Shown one piece after another: positions 45,988-57,997 of a DNA stretch of 64,000 nucleotides (positions are counted from its first letter, which is position 1; every line of letters starts with the position of its first letter). The position numbers were made by a program, and so were the translations under genes. This DNA comes from Apodospora peruviana (lineage: Eukaryota > Ascomycota > Sordariomycetes > Sordariales > Lasiosphaeriaceae): assembly GCA_033439685.1 (NCBI GenBank), contig JAUEDM010000003.1, forward strand, positions 2,448,001 through 2,512,000, in the 5' to 3' direction. Below the pieces are notes generated by a model, which saw only the letters and a list, made by a program, of their open reading frames with translations, had not been told where the DNA came from and did not search any database.

Positions 45988-48900
45988 TGGGACGACGCGA
46001 AGGGAGTAAAAAAAGAGGCCCAGATGGCGGGGCGGTGCAGGACCCTGGAGGTATAAGAGAGTTACTTGTCGACCAAGTGCCATCACCCCTGGGGGGGCCA
46101 ATAGCTCAGCACGATCAAGTTCGGAACGTCGGTAGGAGCTAAGCCGGATTCCCTGATACAAACCTGACCTGCGTCTGTGGACGACAAGGACATGTGGTGT
46201 GCGAGAATCTGCTTGGCCTGCTCGAAAGGGGACGAGCTGCAAGGATGATGAGGGGCAGGGTTGCATCTGCCCATCGATGACGGGGGCAGTGGGAGGCGCG
46301 AGAAGATGTGGGTGAACCAGGGACAGGCCTGGCAATGGTCTCTTTTTGGACGAAAACCAGCTAGGGTAAAACACCGATCGTAGGGCTTCTTTTCAGATAG
46401 TTTTCAGAATCCGATACCAACCCTGCCAGCCCCGGGAGAGCATGGCGGTGATGGCAACAGAGCCTCAGAGGAAGAAGCCTCAGACAGTGTCGGGTCGAAC
46501 GGCACCCAAAGAACGGGGAATCAGGAGGATAAGAAGAAGACGGCAACTCGACAAAACCTGGCAAGGGTATAACAGAAAAGAAATTGGTATGTACAGAGCA
46601 TGTTTGTAGAAGAACTGAAGGAAAAGCCGACCTTACACTCGGTCGACCAGAAGGGATGTCCACTCGAGCAACGAAGGGGGTGAGAGTGAAAAGGAACTAT
46701 ACCTGACTGGGGCTCGGCCCTGAGGCTTGGGCTAGACCTGGGCCGTGTGGATGAGATACCGAGGAGGTGGCTTGTCTCAGTTCCATGCTCTCTCAACGGT
46801 ATTAGGTGGCAACAGAGCCCAGCTGGGGTTGAAGATGAGGCACCAGGCCGAACCCGAGTAAATCAAAATGGTTCCACGGTTTGCCGAATCTATCTTGGGT
46901 TTAGAAGAAACTGAACGAAAAAAAACAGAAACAGACACAAACCGAGGGTCGCCCGCGCGCCAGGGCTCATGGATGAACCGTGATCTCGTTACTCGTCTGA
47001 TACAGCGCATCTAGAGCCGGCACGTCAGTAGAAACAAAGAACAGCCAACCTGGCACAATGAACCGCCTTTCTGCACCGTATATCCGTTGTAAATTATTTT
47101 TGACAGTTGCAACGAGCCATGGACGCGGGCGAGGAAACCTGCCATTTAGCCAAGGCCAATCAAGGCCCATCGGCGGAGATCATGGTCGAGCATGTTTGGC
47201 AAGACCGCACCCCAGCATCGAGCGCCGTTTTACCATCACTGATCCGAATTTCAGGTCCTGGCTCAGGCTCCCCAGATGATTGATGATGACGAACAGGCGG
47301 CACAGCTGAGAAGGTGAGGTTGACAGATCCAGACCCGGACATGCCGCGGGCCCAGCTCCTGAGGAGCCGACCTCACGAATCGCGTGATATGATATTGGGA
47401 TGGGATGGCACGTCCTCTCTCCGTTTCTCTCCTTCTCTCTCAAGGTGAGGTGAGTCGGAGAGATTCGAGACGCATCATCGTCTACGGGCACAGCGCTGAA
47501 GAAGGTCAGTGAGTCCGCAGCCTAACCGTCAATCAGTACGGCGAAGCCCAACTGCTCGGGGCCGAAAAGACCAAGAGGAAGAGGGCCTGGTGTTGCGGCT
47601 CCGAATGGCCGGGGTCGGACAAGTCTGGGGGAGGCAACAGGGCCCTACAAAGTGGCATCCGGGATATCGTAGGCGGTATAGGTATAGGTGGGTGACAGTC
47701 GCCGTTCCTGGATATAAACCTTCTTGGTTGTTAATTTTTGGAATCATGACATTTCTCAAGGCCAAGTGGCCCGTGAACCTTGAGTAAGGGCAGTGCGAGG
47801 TCGGCATCAGCGTCAAACAGGACCGCCAACGAACAAACGTAGGATAACCAAACTCGAGTCAAAAGAGGTTCGTTATCTGCCTGGGGACCATATTTTTGTG
47901 GCCCTTCTTAGGGGTTGCAGAACTGATTTGTCGACATCAGTCCTCGGGGGGGGGCCTCGGAGGTGGGTATGTGTGTCTGGCTGGCCCTTCTCTCAAATTC
48001 TTTGGCTGTCGTCCCGCGCCTGCTGAAGTGCAGTCATCGCGCAGTCAAATCGAAAGATGGCACCAAGGAAGTGAATTCAGGGCAGTCATGTGCGGTGAAC
48101 ACTAAGGTACGGATCCGTAATCCGCACCTGCCTTGGTAGTGAAAGAGTGAACATTGAACAGTGAACAGGTGTCGTTGGAGGAAACCGCGACGACGCGCAG
48201 CACGGGGCAGCTGTCGTTTGAGGTTGACTTAAGAGTGGACCCATGGCGTGTCGTGATTGGCGGCTGAGGTAAGCTGCTGCAGGGGTCGCGGCAAGAGGCT
48301 GCAGGCAACTGCAGCCAGATTTGCGGGTGTGGAGCCTTTGTGGGTTTATGGGATGGGCTGACAGGGGCCTCGACGTGGACACGGTGGACGGGCAGGGGCT
48401 AGTCTCGTCTCAGATCTGTCACAGACCAACAGACCCTTGTCACGCGCGTGGCACCCTCCCTCTTGAGGGAAAGACCGCCCCTGGCAATGGAGCCCTGGAG
48501 CCCTGGCCAAATCTCACTCGCAACTTCCAACCTCCAGGCTTCCCCTTGATGAGAGCACCCCCATCCACGGAAAGATCAACTGATCAAGAGGCAGTATTGA
48601 GGTTAGTGTTGGCAGGGCCAGAAACCGACGCTAGCGGTAATTCGGCTGCGAATGCCTGCCTTTCTCCATCTTTCATGTTTCTCTTTTTTTGCGACGACTG
48701 CGACTGAGGTGCATTCGCATCCGCATCCGCAACGGCCTCAAGGCTGCTTGCCTTACATGTGCTGCTGCGGCCGGCGGCATGACCTCGAATGGCTCCCCTC
48801 GTCCGTTGTCCATTCCATTGTTCCACCGACGGGACTGAACCACACACACGCATCAGATGCCTATATACATATAAATATCCGTACAGCACACACTAACTCC

Positions 48901-51900
48901 CCCACATTCCAAACTTACCACTCCAAGTATGGTTACGTGGACCAAAGATCAGACCAATTGCAAATTCTGAGGGACGCTCGGGCAAGGGATTTGTTGCTAA
49001 TGTTTTTGTCATGATGTCCAGTCGCTCGTTGTGTCGGGCTGCCTCCCCCGCCGCCGGGCGTTTGGGCGTGGTGTAAGAGACGTGATTCGAAGCACCGGAG
49101 ATCCAGTCAGACCTCCTCGAACCATTGACTCGCTCCTCCTTCGTGCCATTGCCCACAGTCTCTCTCGTGCTCTCACCGGCTCCCGCAAAATCACTCCACT
49201 CTTCGTTGGTCTTTTTTTTTGCACGTCGATTCGGCCGAACTAACATCGCTGGTTGTGCCGACGGCGTTGCTGCTGCGAGACGGCACAGTAAAGGCTTTCG
49301 TTATTCGTTTCCCGATCAAGCCGCAGACCTGGCGAGCCTGGATGGGATGTCCATCACGATAATCATCCAGTGGAGCGACTTGCCTTGCCACCCGTTCGGC
49401 CGGTCGATGGTTAATGCTAGCTCCCCGTGCGTGCGGGCTGGGCTCTCGTTGCTCAGCTTCTGCCTTTTCACGCCGATTGTGGCGTTTTTCTCTCTATACT
49501 GTCCCCATATTATGCCTCGAAGTGCCATGGGGGTCCTGGAGCTGACGTACATCAGTTAATGCCGATGTTATAAGGCTGGCTGGCCTTTGCGAGCAGCCAG
49601 ACACGCGTATGGCGGGTAGGCGATCTATGGTAGGGGCAGAAGAGGGCTCAACCCAATGGTCTTTTCGCATATCATCGCGGGGCCGAGTCAAGAGTCTAAG
49701 CCCGTGGCTCCCGCGAACTCCCAACACTTCCGTCCCTCGAGTACAGCATACCAAGGTTCCTGACGATGGTAAGTGAGGTGAGCCCACTCAGTCAAACTGG
49801 GTCTGTACCTGCATCGAGTCCATCCTGCAACCTGTCATCATCCTCCCCGTCGCCCATCAACCCACGATTTAAGAGATAACACCAGCCCAAGCATGAATCC
49901 AAGACCTAACACCACCACCTCAGCCACAACCAGCTACCTATACCGTCCGGGCTCGCTAGGGCCACTTTCCCTTAAAAGTGGAATAGCAACGGCATTCCGG
50001 CGCCATCCTGCAAGGCCCCAGGACCGCTCCCCCGCTCGGACACTGGCAGATTATTCTACAAATATTCTATGAGTTGTTCTGTGGGGCACCTCCGGCGAGC
50101 CCGCGAACAAGGGCTAGGTCCCGGCCGGTCCCCCGTTGCATGACAATGTCCGCCGCTTTGGGAAATTATCACGTCTTTAGCCGTGGACCGCGGCCTATAA
50201 CTCGGCTCTTATGACAATCACCAAACCAATGATGACGAGATGCTCCCCTCCTCAGTCCCGCCTACGCGGAGTCCATTGAGCGGGCGGGGAAGTAAACTGC
50301 TCTGTCTGCTGAGGACGAGGAAAGCGATAGGTGAGCGAGAGAGGCGTCACGTACGGATCCGTGCTCTTTTGCCCAACTTATCGTCTGTCTGCTATTGGAC
50401 CTACCCCAAGAGCCGTCGGGGAGTTTTCAATCCTACCAACGAGCTCCCTTCAGATCTGGCTACCTGAGGATGTCCGAGCCAGCCGATAGCTCTACCTCAC
50501 TAGAACGGGAAGCAAAACCGGACCGAGATGTGGAGACGGTGACGGGAGACGATAGCTCACATCCTCTCCCGCCGATGACAAAGTGATCAGATGGAACACT
50601 CGTTCGACACATCACGCGTATATTAAACAAAAGATACGCGCTCTGCTGCTGCTGCATGCAATTAATGATCCACTCCCAACCCGAACCCAGCTTCTTGTCT
50701 TTTGTTCCCACATCCCTCCCGGCTCTTCGATTCGCTCATCTGCTTTTTTAGTGTGTTTGATGTTTAGTGATGGTACCTAGCCCTGAGTTTGATCTCTACC
50801 TACTTTTCTCCCGCCTCAGCGGGACTTCCAAATCTGGAAGCGAGAAGTGTACCCAGCTCCAAGAAACACCGAAGGTCTGGGTAAGGTTGATAGGCGGGCA
50901 GGTATGTACGGGGCGATGTAAGGCGCATTTACCTCTTGCCCGGGAACAGGACCTATGCAAACTGCATGCCTAAACTACTGTACCGCCACACCTACCTTAC
51001 CTATCTCTGTACATACTGCCGTACGTCGCCGCGTATCCGTACCTCATCCACCTCAACTTACCTCGCTTGATTCCTCCGCACGGACTTTGAGGTTAACAAC
51101 TCAGCTGGTGTGGCTCGCGCTCTAGACCTGACAGTATGTGGGTATATTAACAAACAGGTTTGTAGATGAATTATGCGAGTTGGGATGGTGGTTGGGATGG
51201 AACGGGACCTTCCTGATTAGGTATTGTACATTAATTGCTATCGGTATAGTATACGTGTAGAGACTGATGAATTTGCCAAGGTGAGCTGACCTGAGGCCAG
51301 CCATGCGTGGGGAAGAGGACAGTCTGGTTCCCTGCGCTGGGCTATGGTGTGCAATAAATTTAGATCGATCTAAAACTTTGGATTCCTTAAGGATTCTTTC
51401 TTTGTTTTTCAACTCCGGTGGGTGGTGTAAGTGTAAGGAACTGGACGATGGCCTCATATCTGAAAAGGCCTGGTTGGCTGTATGAATGGATGACCTTTAC
51501 CAACATATATCCAGGATTTCTGATGCATAGGCATTACATACCCAAAAAGTAAGCCTTTGGTGTTTGGTTTGCTCGCGGAGTCTGGATCCGCTGTTCCGCG
51601 GACCCTTGGCACATACTACGTATACAAACAAATAAGGTAGGAAGGCGAGGTATTAGTGCTTATTAGGGGAGTGTAAGAAACTTCGAACTTGTTTGTACAA
51701 CGTAAGAACTGTAAATCACCCAGATGACCAGATGACAGGCCCGCTGTGGAACAAGTAGAAGGAAGTTCCAGAACAAATTCCTTGTGCCAGGGTATGGAAT
51801 GCTATGTATGTAAATACCATGACACGTGTCATCGTTGAATCTGGAGATAATTTATTCAACTGGTCATCATCCTCTCTCCCGTTACCGGTGCGGATCCTGG

Positions 51901-51941
51901 ACTCGCTTGATGTCCAGGGTGGTAAGGTACTGATGATATTA

Positions 51942-51961
51942 CAACATGATTTATCATGTTG
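51942..51961. repeat. Perfect inverted repeat, 9-bp arms
   Basis: CAACATGAT, TT, ATCATGTTG: a perfect palindrome of 20 nt with a two-base centre in gene-free DNA. Confidence 0.8.
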
Positions 51962-52457
51962 ATGATGGTGATTGGTATTCCTTGGAACCTAACTAAGGTA
52001 GGCAATAGGTACTTCTTATCCAGAGGCTGAGTGAGCGAAGCGAAAGACTCTGGCCCGAGAGAACCAGACATATCGACACTTTCAATGTTTGTAATCACCG
52101 GGGATTACATAACAGGTACACTATGTACACCACAGAAAAGTCCAATTCAAGATACACACCTCAACTCAGACTTTGTTTATGCTCCTGGTTGCTCGCTGTA
52201 CAACATGAACTGCCAACTAACCTTGGTATCCACCTCACCTATTCACCAATACAAAGTCCAACCCATCATACTCGACAGTAACCGCTGCAGGCGGCTGCTC
52301 TCGTGATATGACCGAACATACGACAACCTCTCAAAGTCTGTCTTGGGGCTGTGTGACGCAGCGCTCGCTCGCGTCATAGGCGTAGATATATACGTGCGGG
52401 TGGACGACGAGCAACACTTTTAGTGATGCTCATCCCATCAGGTATATACTTGGGTGT

Positions 52458-52473
52458 GGATGGATGGATGGAT
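52458..52473. repeat. (GGAT)4 microsatellite
   Basis: Four tandem GGAT units. Confidence 0.8.
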
Positions 52474-52552
52474 TCCCACGGCGGGTAAATAAGGTAAATA
52501 AGCTAGGTATATAAGGTAGATACCTAGATAAAAGAAGAAGCAAAGTCGGTCA

Positions 52553-52572
52553 GGTAGGTAGGTAGGTAGGTA
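52553..52572. repeat. (GGTA)5 microsatellite
   Basis: Five tandem GGTA units, followed by CCTTAC; related TAGGTA/TACCTA words recur on both sides. Confidence 0.85.
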
Positions 52573-53792
52573 CCTTACATATGTAGGGCTTCTCTGGTGA
52601 TGGTCTCCTTTTCCGCCTGCCTGATCATCAGCTCAAAATTTGGAATCCGAAGTTGCAATTCCATCCAAAACAGGAGTGGAAGCGGCCGAGTACGAGGACA
52701 TCTGTTAGTGAAGAAGCCCTCCGTGAAACCTAAGCTGTAGAAGTCAAGCAACTCAATTGACAGCGGAGTACTGTTGAAACTCTCGTGGTGTTTTCTTCCC
52801 GAGTCGATCGTGTTTCCGGGGTTTTCTCACCTCCGTTGTCCTGCCGACCAAGTTTGACAAAGTACAGAAAGTCATGAAAGCCAGCAAGGCAGGCAACGCT
52901 GAGTCTGGAAGCGGGCCGAGGTTCACTGCCAACTCTTTTCCGGTTAACACTAGTTCTAGCTGGCGATTTGAGTTGTTCTCCAAGGGTTCCAAAGTTCCAT
53001 TCGTACTTGGTAGTTGACCCAGCTTCAAGTTGGATACCACTTTGGATTGCTTAAACGCCTGGAAAAAGCTCCGAAATCCGCGCCAACGTACCGATCGCAA
53101 GTGACTGGAACAAAGTTGAGTTTGCTTTTGTGGAAAAAGCAGTACCCAACTTGCAATCGTATGGTATCCGTCATCGGCCTGGCCGTCGGCGGCGGGTGGA
53201 TCTCGTTTGTAAGTTGGAAAAGAAAAATAAATAAAACTTAAGTGAAGAAGTCGGTCTTACTAGAGATTGGAGACAGTTGTTTCCAATGGCAACCCAAAGA
53301 ATCCTTTGATAGGCGAGGAATAGTTTACCATTTACCCGGGTATCGGTGAACCCAAATTGAATGCTGACATGACAAGCATGACAACATAAACGACAAGCCC
53401 AAGACACCCGCGCAAGAGCCGCAATGAGCCAGCCCATTGCCCAACCAGATGCATGATTTTGTCTTTCGCTCCTGACCCATCTGCCTGACCTAGTTCACTT
53501 GTCGCATTTTTCTTTCAACTGTGGGCTCGGATTTCGGGGATGGAGGACAACAGACAAAATGACTATGGTGGAGATTGGTCATGAGAACCAGCAAATATGA
53601 TGACCGAGGGACAAAGCAAACGTGAAACGGATCAAGGCGGTACTCCCAAGGAACAGTCAATGTTTCTTTCTTTAATAGAGTCGGGGGCACGAGTTTCGAT
53701 ATGATTCGACAATTCACAAAATGTCCCATTCATTCGCCCCAACTGCCTAACTTGGGTAACCATCAAAGTCAGGTCGATTGGTCCCCATGTAC

Positions 53793-54500
53793 CTACTCCT
53801 TGCCATTGATCCTCCGCCATACCTCGCTCTCCGCGGCAGATAACTTCCCTCCCGCTGCCTGTGCCCATTTCATTGCTGAACTCAAGACACCTCCCTCATC
53901 GTCTTCGTCGTCGTTGCTGGTACCTGCCATCATGCCCCTGGTGGACCCATTCCCATGGGATTGATCATCGGGTCTTTGGTGATACTGATCGGCATAAGGC
54001 GACGATGCATTGAAATCCTGCTGCTGGTACCCTGGAGGGTGTGCCAGACTGCCACCCCCAGTGGACGAGGCGGGCGCTGCTGTTGCTGTCGCCGTACCCC
54101 GATATGACTGTGGCGCCATGGGTTCCGGCATGGACATGGTCATCTGGGGAGGAGGATACTGCGGTGCCTGGGTTGGAGCTGGGGCCGGTGGTCCTTGTGC
54201 ATGATACGACTCCCCGGCTCTTGGGGGCGGAGGCATCGCTGTCTGGGTAGCAGCCGCGGGCGCGTGAGGCACAGCTCCTGGCTGGGGCGGCGGGGGGCCG
54301 TCAACATTGCCAGGTGTCTTCGTTGTCGGCGTGGGTTGAAAAGGGGAGTATATGTTGCTCGAAGCGGTAGTGGTGGTCGCTGGAGCGTTGAGATTTGACC
54401 AGTCCGAGATGTTTTCTTCAGGGGCAGCGGTCTTGGGAGTCACGCCGTCTGGTTTGGCCGCGTTGATTGGGCTTTTGGTGTAAACCGGGACGGGAGGCAT
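53793..54500 (-). CDS. Small Pro/Ala/Thr-rich protein with charged C-terminal helix, function unknown
   Basis: One exon, 236 codons, 235 residues, starting MPPVPVYTKSPINAAKPDGV. I chose this ATG because the N-terminal block PVYTKSPINAAKPDGVTPKT looks ordered and I recall similar starts in unnamed fungal proteins; the frame is open a few codons further upstream without another ATG. The middle (40-185) is low-complexity Pro, Ala, Gln and Thr with a YADQYHQRPDDQSHG patch. The end is acidic (TSNDDEDDEGG) and then a predicted amphipathic helix, SSAMKWAQAAGGKLSAAESE followed by VWRRINGKE, the second block that looks conserved. No signal peptide, TM or known domain. It is divergent from ARP8 (1.16 kb between start codons). 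I do not assign a function. Confidence 0.72.
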   Translation of the reverse strand: MPPVPVYTKSPINAAKPDGVTPKTAAPEENISDWSNLNAPATTTTASSNIYSPFQPTPTTKTPGNVDGPPPPQPGAVPHAPAAATQTAMPPPPRAGESYHAQGPPAPAPTQAPQYPPPQMTMSMPEPMAPQSYRGTATATAAPASSTGGGSLAHPPGYQQQDFNASSPYADQYHQRPDDQSHGNGSTRGMMAGTSNDDEDDEGGVLSSAMKWAQAAGGKLSAAESEVWRRINGKE

Positions 54501-55661
54501 CTTTGTTGACCAAGGTACTTTCAAGACCCAAAAGAAGGAATCAAGTAAGAGGCTATGATGTGCAAGTCGACTGCTCGCTCTTGCCCACGACAGATGATGG
54601 TGTCGACACGGCCGATGTTGGAGAGCACTGTTCAGAGACTAATAAGAATGGGTATCGCTGTGAGTGGTTTGTTAGGCCTTTTTTTGCAATGATGTCTTTG
54701 AGTAGAATCTTTAGAATATGGAAGGTAGGATGAAGTTGTGATGTGTCATTTCGGCTCTTGTTGCTCACAAGGGCATTTACAGGGAAGGTGCCGTGGTGTA
54801 AGTGAGGTTGGCGACGTCATCGTCAGGTGACTGGTGCGGTGATATTCAGGAACAAGGGACTGAAACGTAATCTGTCTTCCGTACGGGTCCGTAAAGTCCC
54901 ATTCATCGTCTTACTGTGCAATTGCACTCATGAAAGATCCGGAACCCGAGTCGGTGCGAGTAATTAACCCAAATCATCTACGAATTGCATCAAACGCAAG
55001 TTGAAAAGGCATGGTATGGACTCTGTAAGGTTGAGAGATCGATAAGATAGGTAAGATATGGATACAGACTGTTCGTGTCCGCAGCGGATAAGAGAAATGC
55101 AAATCCGATATCCGTAAGGCGGTGTGGCTGCCAGGCGGCCCAGTCCCCGCTGCGGAACCCAGCTCTTGATCGCGACAGACAGGCAGGGGAGGGACCAACG
55201 ACAGCAGTGGCACACTTCACGGAGCTTTCCGCACTCTTCGCGCCAATCACAGCTGGGCGACAGGCTGGGCGGCGCTTTCAGCCTCGCGGAGATGAGGGAC
55301 GGGATGCATTCTCACAGGTCGCAATTGCTAAGATCATCGCCTCCAAATTTCTACCCACACTGTCACGAGCGACCGGCACCAACGAAACGCCGGGCTTCCC
55401 ATCTCCGCGAACGCGATCTTTCTATCGCACCCTTCATTGCACGGCCTCACTAAATATCACACCTCAACCCATCAACAGCCTTTCTCCTCCACCTCCCCTT
55501 TCCTCGTCGCGCACATTCCGACGTACTTCCTCCGGACCCCACGGTCGCCGCGACTTTCCTGAGATTCTTACTCGAGGCCATTGCCAAGTCCAAGTCGATC
55601 GCAGTGTTGAGCAGGACGTTGTACACAGTTTATCTACCTTCTCCTCTCACAATCGGGCAAC
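54501..55661. promoter_or_regulatory. Divergent promoter region between the Pro-rich gene and ARP8
   Basis: 1.16 kb. The plus-strand stretch 55440-55660 is CT-rich and likely the ARP8 leader. A long open frame at 55075-55782 overlaps the real ARP8 start in another frame and is not coding by composition. Confidence 0.45.
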
Positions 55662-57997
55662 ATGGTTGGCAAAGTTAGCGAGCGCGTCCTCCTTCGGGAA
55701 GGTTGGTAACCCGTCTTCTCATTTGCATCCTCCACCACCACGAAGTGCTAACTATTGTATCAGGACTCGAGCGGACGGATAACGGGATGAAGATGACAAG
55801 CTGGCCGGATGTTGCTCCCATTAACCAGAAGAACTACTATACGTAGGGAAATATCTACCACCGTGTCCCTTAACGGCGTAAAGAAGTCTGACGAATACTG
55901 TATAGAGATTACATGAAGCGCGATGACCAGATTCTTTCACTTCGGCTGCAAGGAGAGGCAAATAGAGATAGACTAGTCCAGAATGCGAAAGACCGCGACC
56001 GCGCCCTCAACAACACGAACGGCGAGGTACCCCTTCCCCTCGACGACGATGACGCCCCGACAACTTCGACATCCCTCGATCCATCCAAGATCATTGTCAT
56101 ACACCCGGGCAGCCAGAATCTGAGGATAGGCTTTGCCAGCGATGCGCTCCCCAAGACCATACCCATGGTGCTCGCGTCCAAGTATCCACAGACCGAGGCC
56201 GAGATGTACGAGGCGCTTCCACGCCGTCAGTTTGAGGCGAGGACGGTGGATCAGCAATATGGAGAAGAGTGGTCCAAGAAGTACCAAAAGATGTGCAACG
56301 ACCTCAAGGTCGATATGCGCGCAAATAAGCGCAAGGTGCTGCCAAACTCGAAAGATTTGGTTATCAACTTCAACCGCCGCACAGACCCGGAAGTCATATC
56401 GCAGCACAATGATCCCTTACAAATTGACTGGACCGACGTTAATGCTATAGAGGACCCGGACTCTGCCGCGTCAGTGTTTATTGGCCAGCAAGCGCAGCGT
56501 GTGCCAGACGACTCGAACCGAAAGTTCAAGCTCTGGTGGCCGATACAACATGGACAGCTAAATGAGGATGACTATCCCACCAAAGCGCATTTGTTCAACG
56601 ACCTTGAGACTCTTCTCGACCGAGCTTTTCGCTGGGAACTGGGCTTAAAGCGGAGTACCGAGTGGAAGCAATACAGTTGCGTTTTTGTTATCCCCGATCT
56701 GTACGACAAGAAATATGTCGAACAGCTTCTCCATATCTGTGTTGAGTGGTTCGATTTTAATAAGATCTCGTTTATTCAGGAGAGTCTTGGCGCCACATTC
56801 GGTGCCGGTTACACACAAGCATGTGTGGTTGATGTGGGAGCGCAAAAGACGTCAATTACCTGCGTGGAGGACGGTCTTGTGATCGAGGACTCGAGGATCA
56901 ACCTCAAATGCGGCGGCTACGACGTCACCGAGACATTTCTCAAGATGATGTTGTATGACAACTTCCCATATCAAGAGATCAATCTACGGCGCAGGTATGA
57001 TTTTCTGCTGGCAGAAGAGCTCAAGATCAAGTACTGCACCTTGTCGCAAGCAAACATCTCGGTCCAGAACTCGGACTTCCACGTACGCGCACCAAATCAA
57101 CCAACTCATAAGTATCAGTTCAAGTATTACGACGAGGTTATCCTGGCGCCCATGGGCTTTTACGACCCCGCCATCTTTGACAACAGCACCAAGATCCGCG
57201 GTCGGCGGAAACTCGTTGACCGCTCTTACAACGCCTACGATGTCGAGGTTCCCGACGACCCGACGTCTTCGGCGCAGCTCGCCATCTTGGCTCTTACCCA
57301 GCCGTCGGTCACGTCGACCGCAACCAGCTTCACTGGCGCGCCTGACATGGCTACCCCAAGTAAAGAGCGCTCACAGCCTTTCAATTTCCTGTCGCGCGGT
57401 GACGCGACACCCGGCACCTCTAATGCGCCGTCCCCCGCCCCGGAAGGTGCCAGCACCCCGGTCCCACCTCCCTTTATCTTTGGCCGAAACGATACCACTG
57501 GAGACAGCCCTGCGCCGAGCGGTCGGAATGGTGGCACGCCAGCGCCAAACGGTACCGCGTCGCTTGCTCCGCCAGGAGGTGTCTCGGCTGAAGGCGGGCC
57601 ATTTCAGCGGACGCCTAAATCGCTTGCCGCCGAGCGCGACGCCGTCCTGCCGTTGGCGCCGCTGGACATTGCCATCATGACAAGCATCCAAAACGCGGCC
57701 AAGGCCGACGAAAAGAAGGTCAAGGAGCTGTTGGGATCCATCATGGTGATTGGCGGCGGGGCCAAGATCCCGCACTTTGCGCCGTATCTGGAGGAAAAGC
57801 TGAAGGCCAGAAGACCGGACCTGTCGGACAGGATTTTGGTTTCCAGGAGTGCGAGGGAGATGGACGAGCAGGTTGTTGTGTGGAAGGGAGCGAGTGTGTT
57901 TGCGAAGCTGTCGACCAACGATTCGTGGATTACGGGGTACGAGTACAAGATGCTGGGGTCGAGGGTTATCTATCACAAGGCTCTGTGGCAGTATTAA
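55662..57997 (+). CDS. arp8: Actin-related protein 8, INO80 chromatin remodelling complex subunit
   Basis: Nucleosome/linker-DNA-binding module of the INO80 remodeller, in the nucleus. Exons 55662-55701, 55764-55842, 55906-57997; 2211 nt, 736 residues. Joining gives MVGKVSERVLLREGLERTDN and NQKNYYTDYMKRDDQILSLR, the conserved fungal Arp8 start; intron 1 has branch GCTAAC. The actin fold starts at IIVIHPGSQNLRIGFASDAL. Other blocks are KLWWPIQHGQLN, VFVIPDLYDKKYVEQLL, SFIQESLGATFGAGYTQACV, VDVGAQKTSITCVEDG and LKCGGYDVTETFLKMML. A Ser/Pro/Thr/Gly-rich insertion of about 110 residues (about 490-600) interrupts the fold before PLAPLDIAIMTSI, and IMVIGGGAKIPHFAPYLEEK with SWITGYEYKMLGSRVIYHKA closes it. 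Only donor GTTGGT keeps frame at exon 1. Confidence 0.95.

Larger units (their letters stand above)
45310..53792. other. 8.5 kb stretch without a supported gene
   Basis: The left portion probably contains promoter and untranslated leader exons of the Rua1-like gene; a GTAAGT donor (minus strand, near 45482) pairs well with the acceptor at 45310. Elsewhere I see only a G18 tract (45970-45987), a nine- or ten-base G run near 47947, a palindrome (51942-51961) and short GGAT and GGTA repeats (52458-52572). Open frames are scattered, short and lack domain-like blocks. Non-coding transcripts are possible but cannot be shown from sequence. Confidence 0.4.

Noticed and set aside
46090..46150. 5S rRNA-like fragment around AATAGCTCAGCACGATCAAG
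   Set aside because: Only a loose resemblance over about 20 bases; internal control regions of 5S are absent.
55075..55782. Plus-strand 235-codon frame upstream of and overlapping ARP8 exon 1
   Set aside because: It is in another frame from ARP8, whose conserved start MVGKVSERVLLREG fixes coding; the sequence is leader-like.
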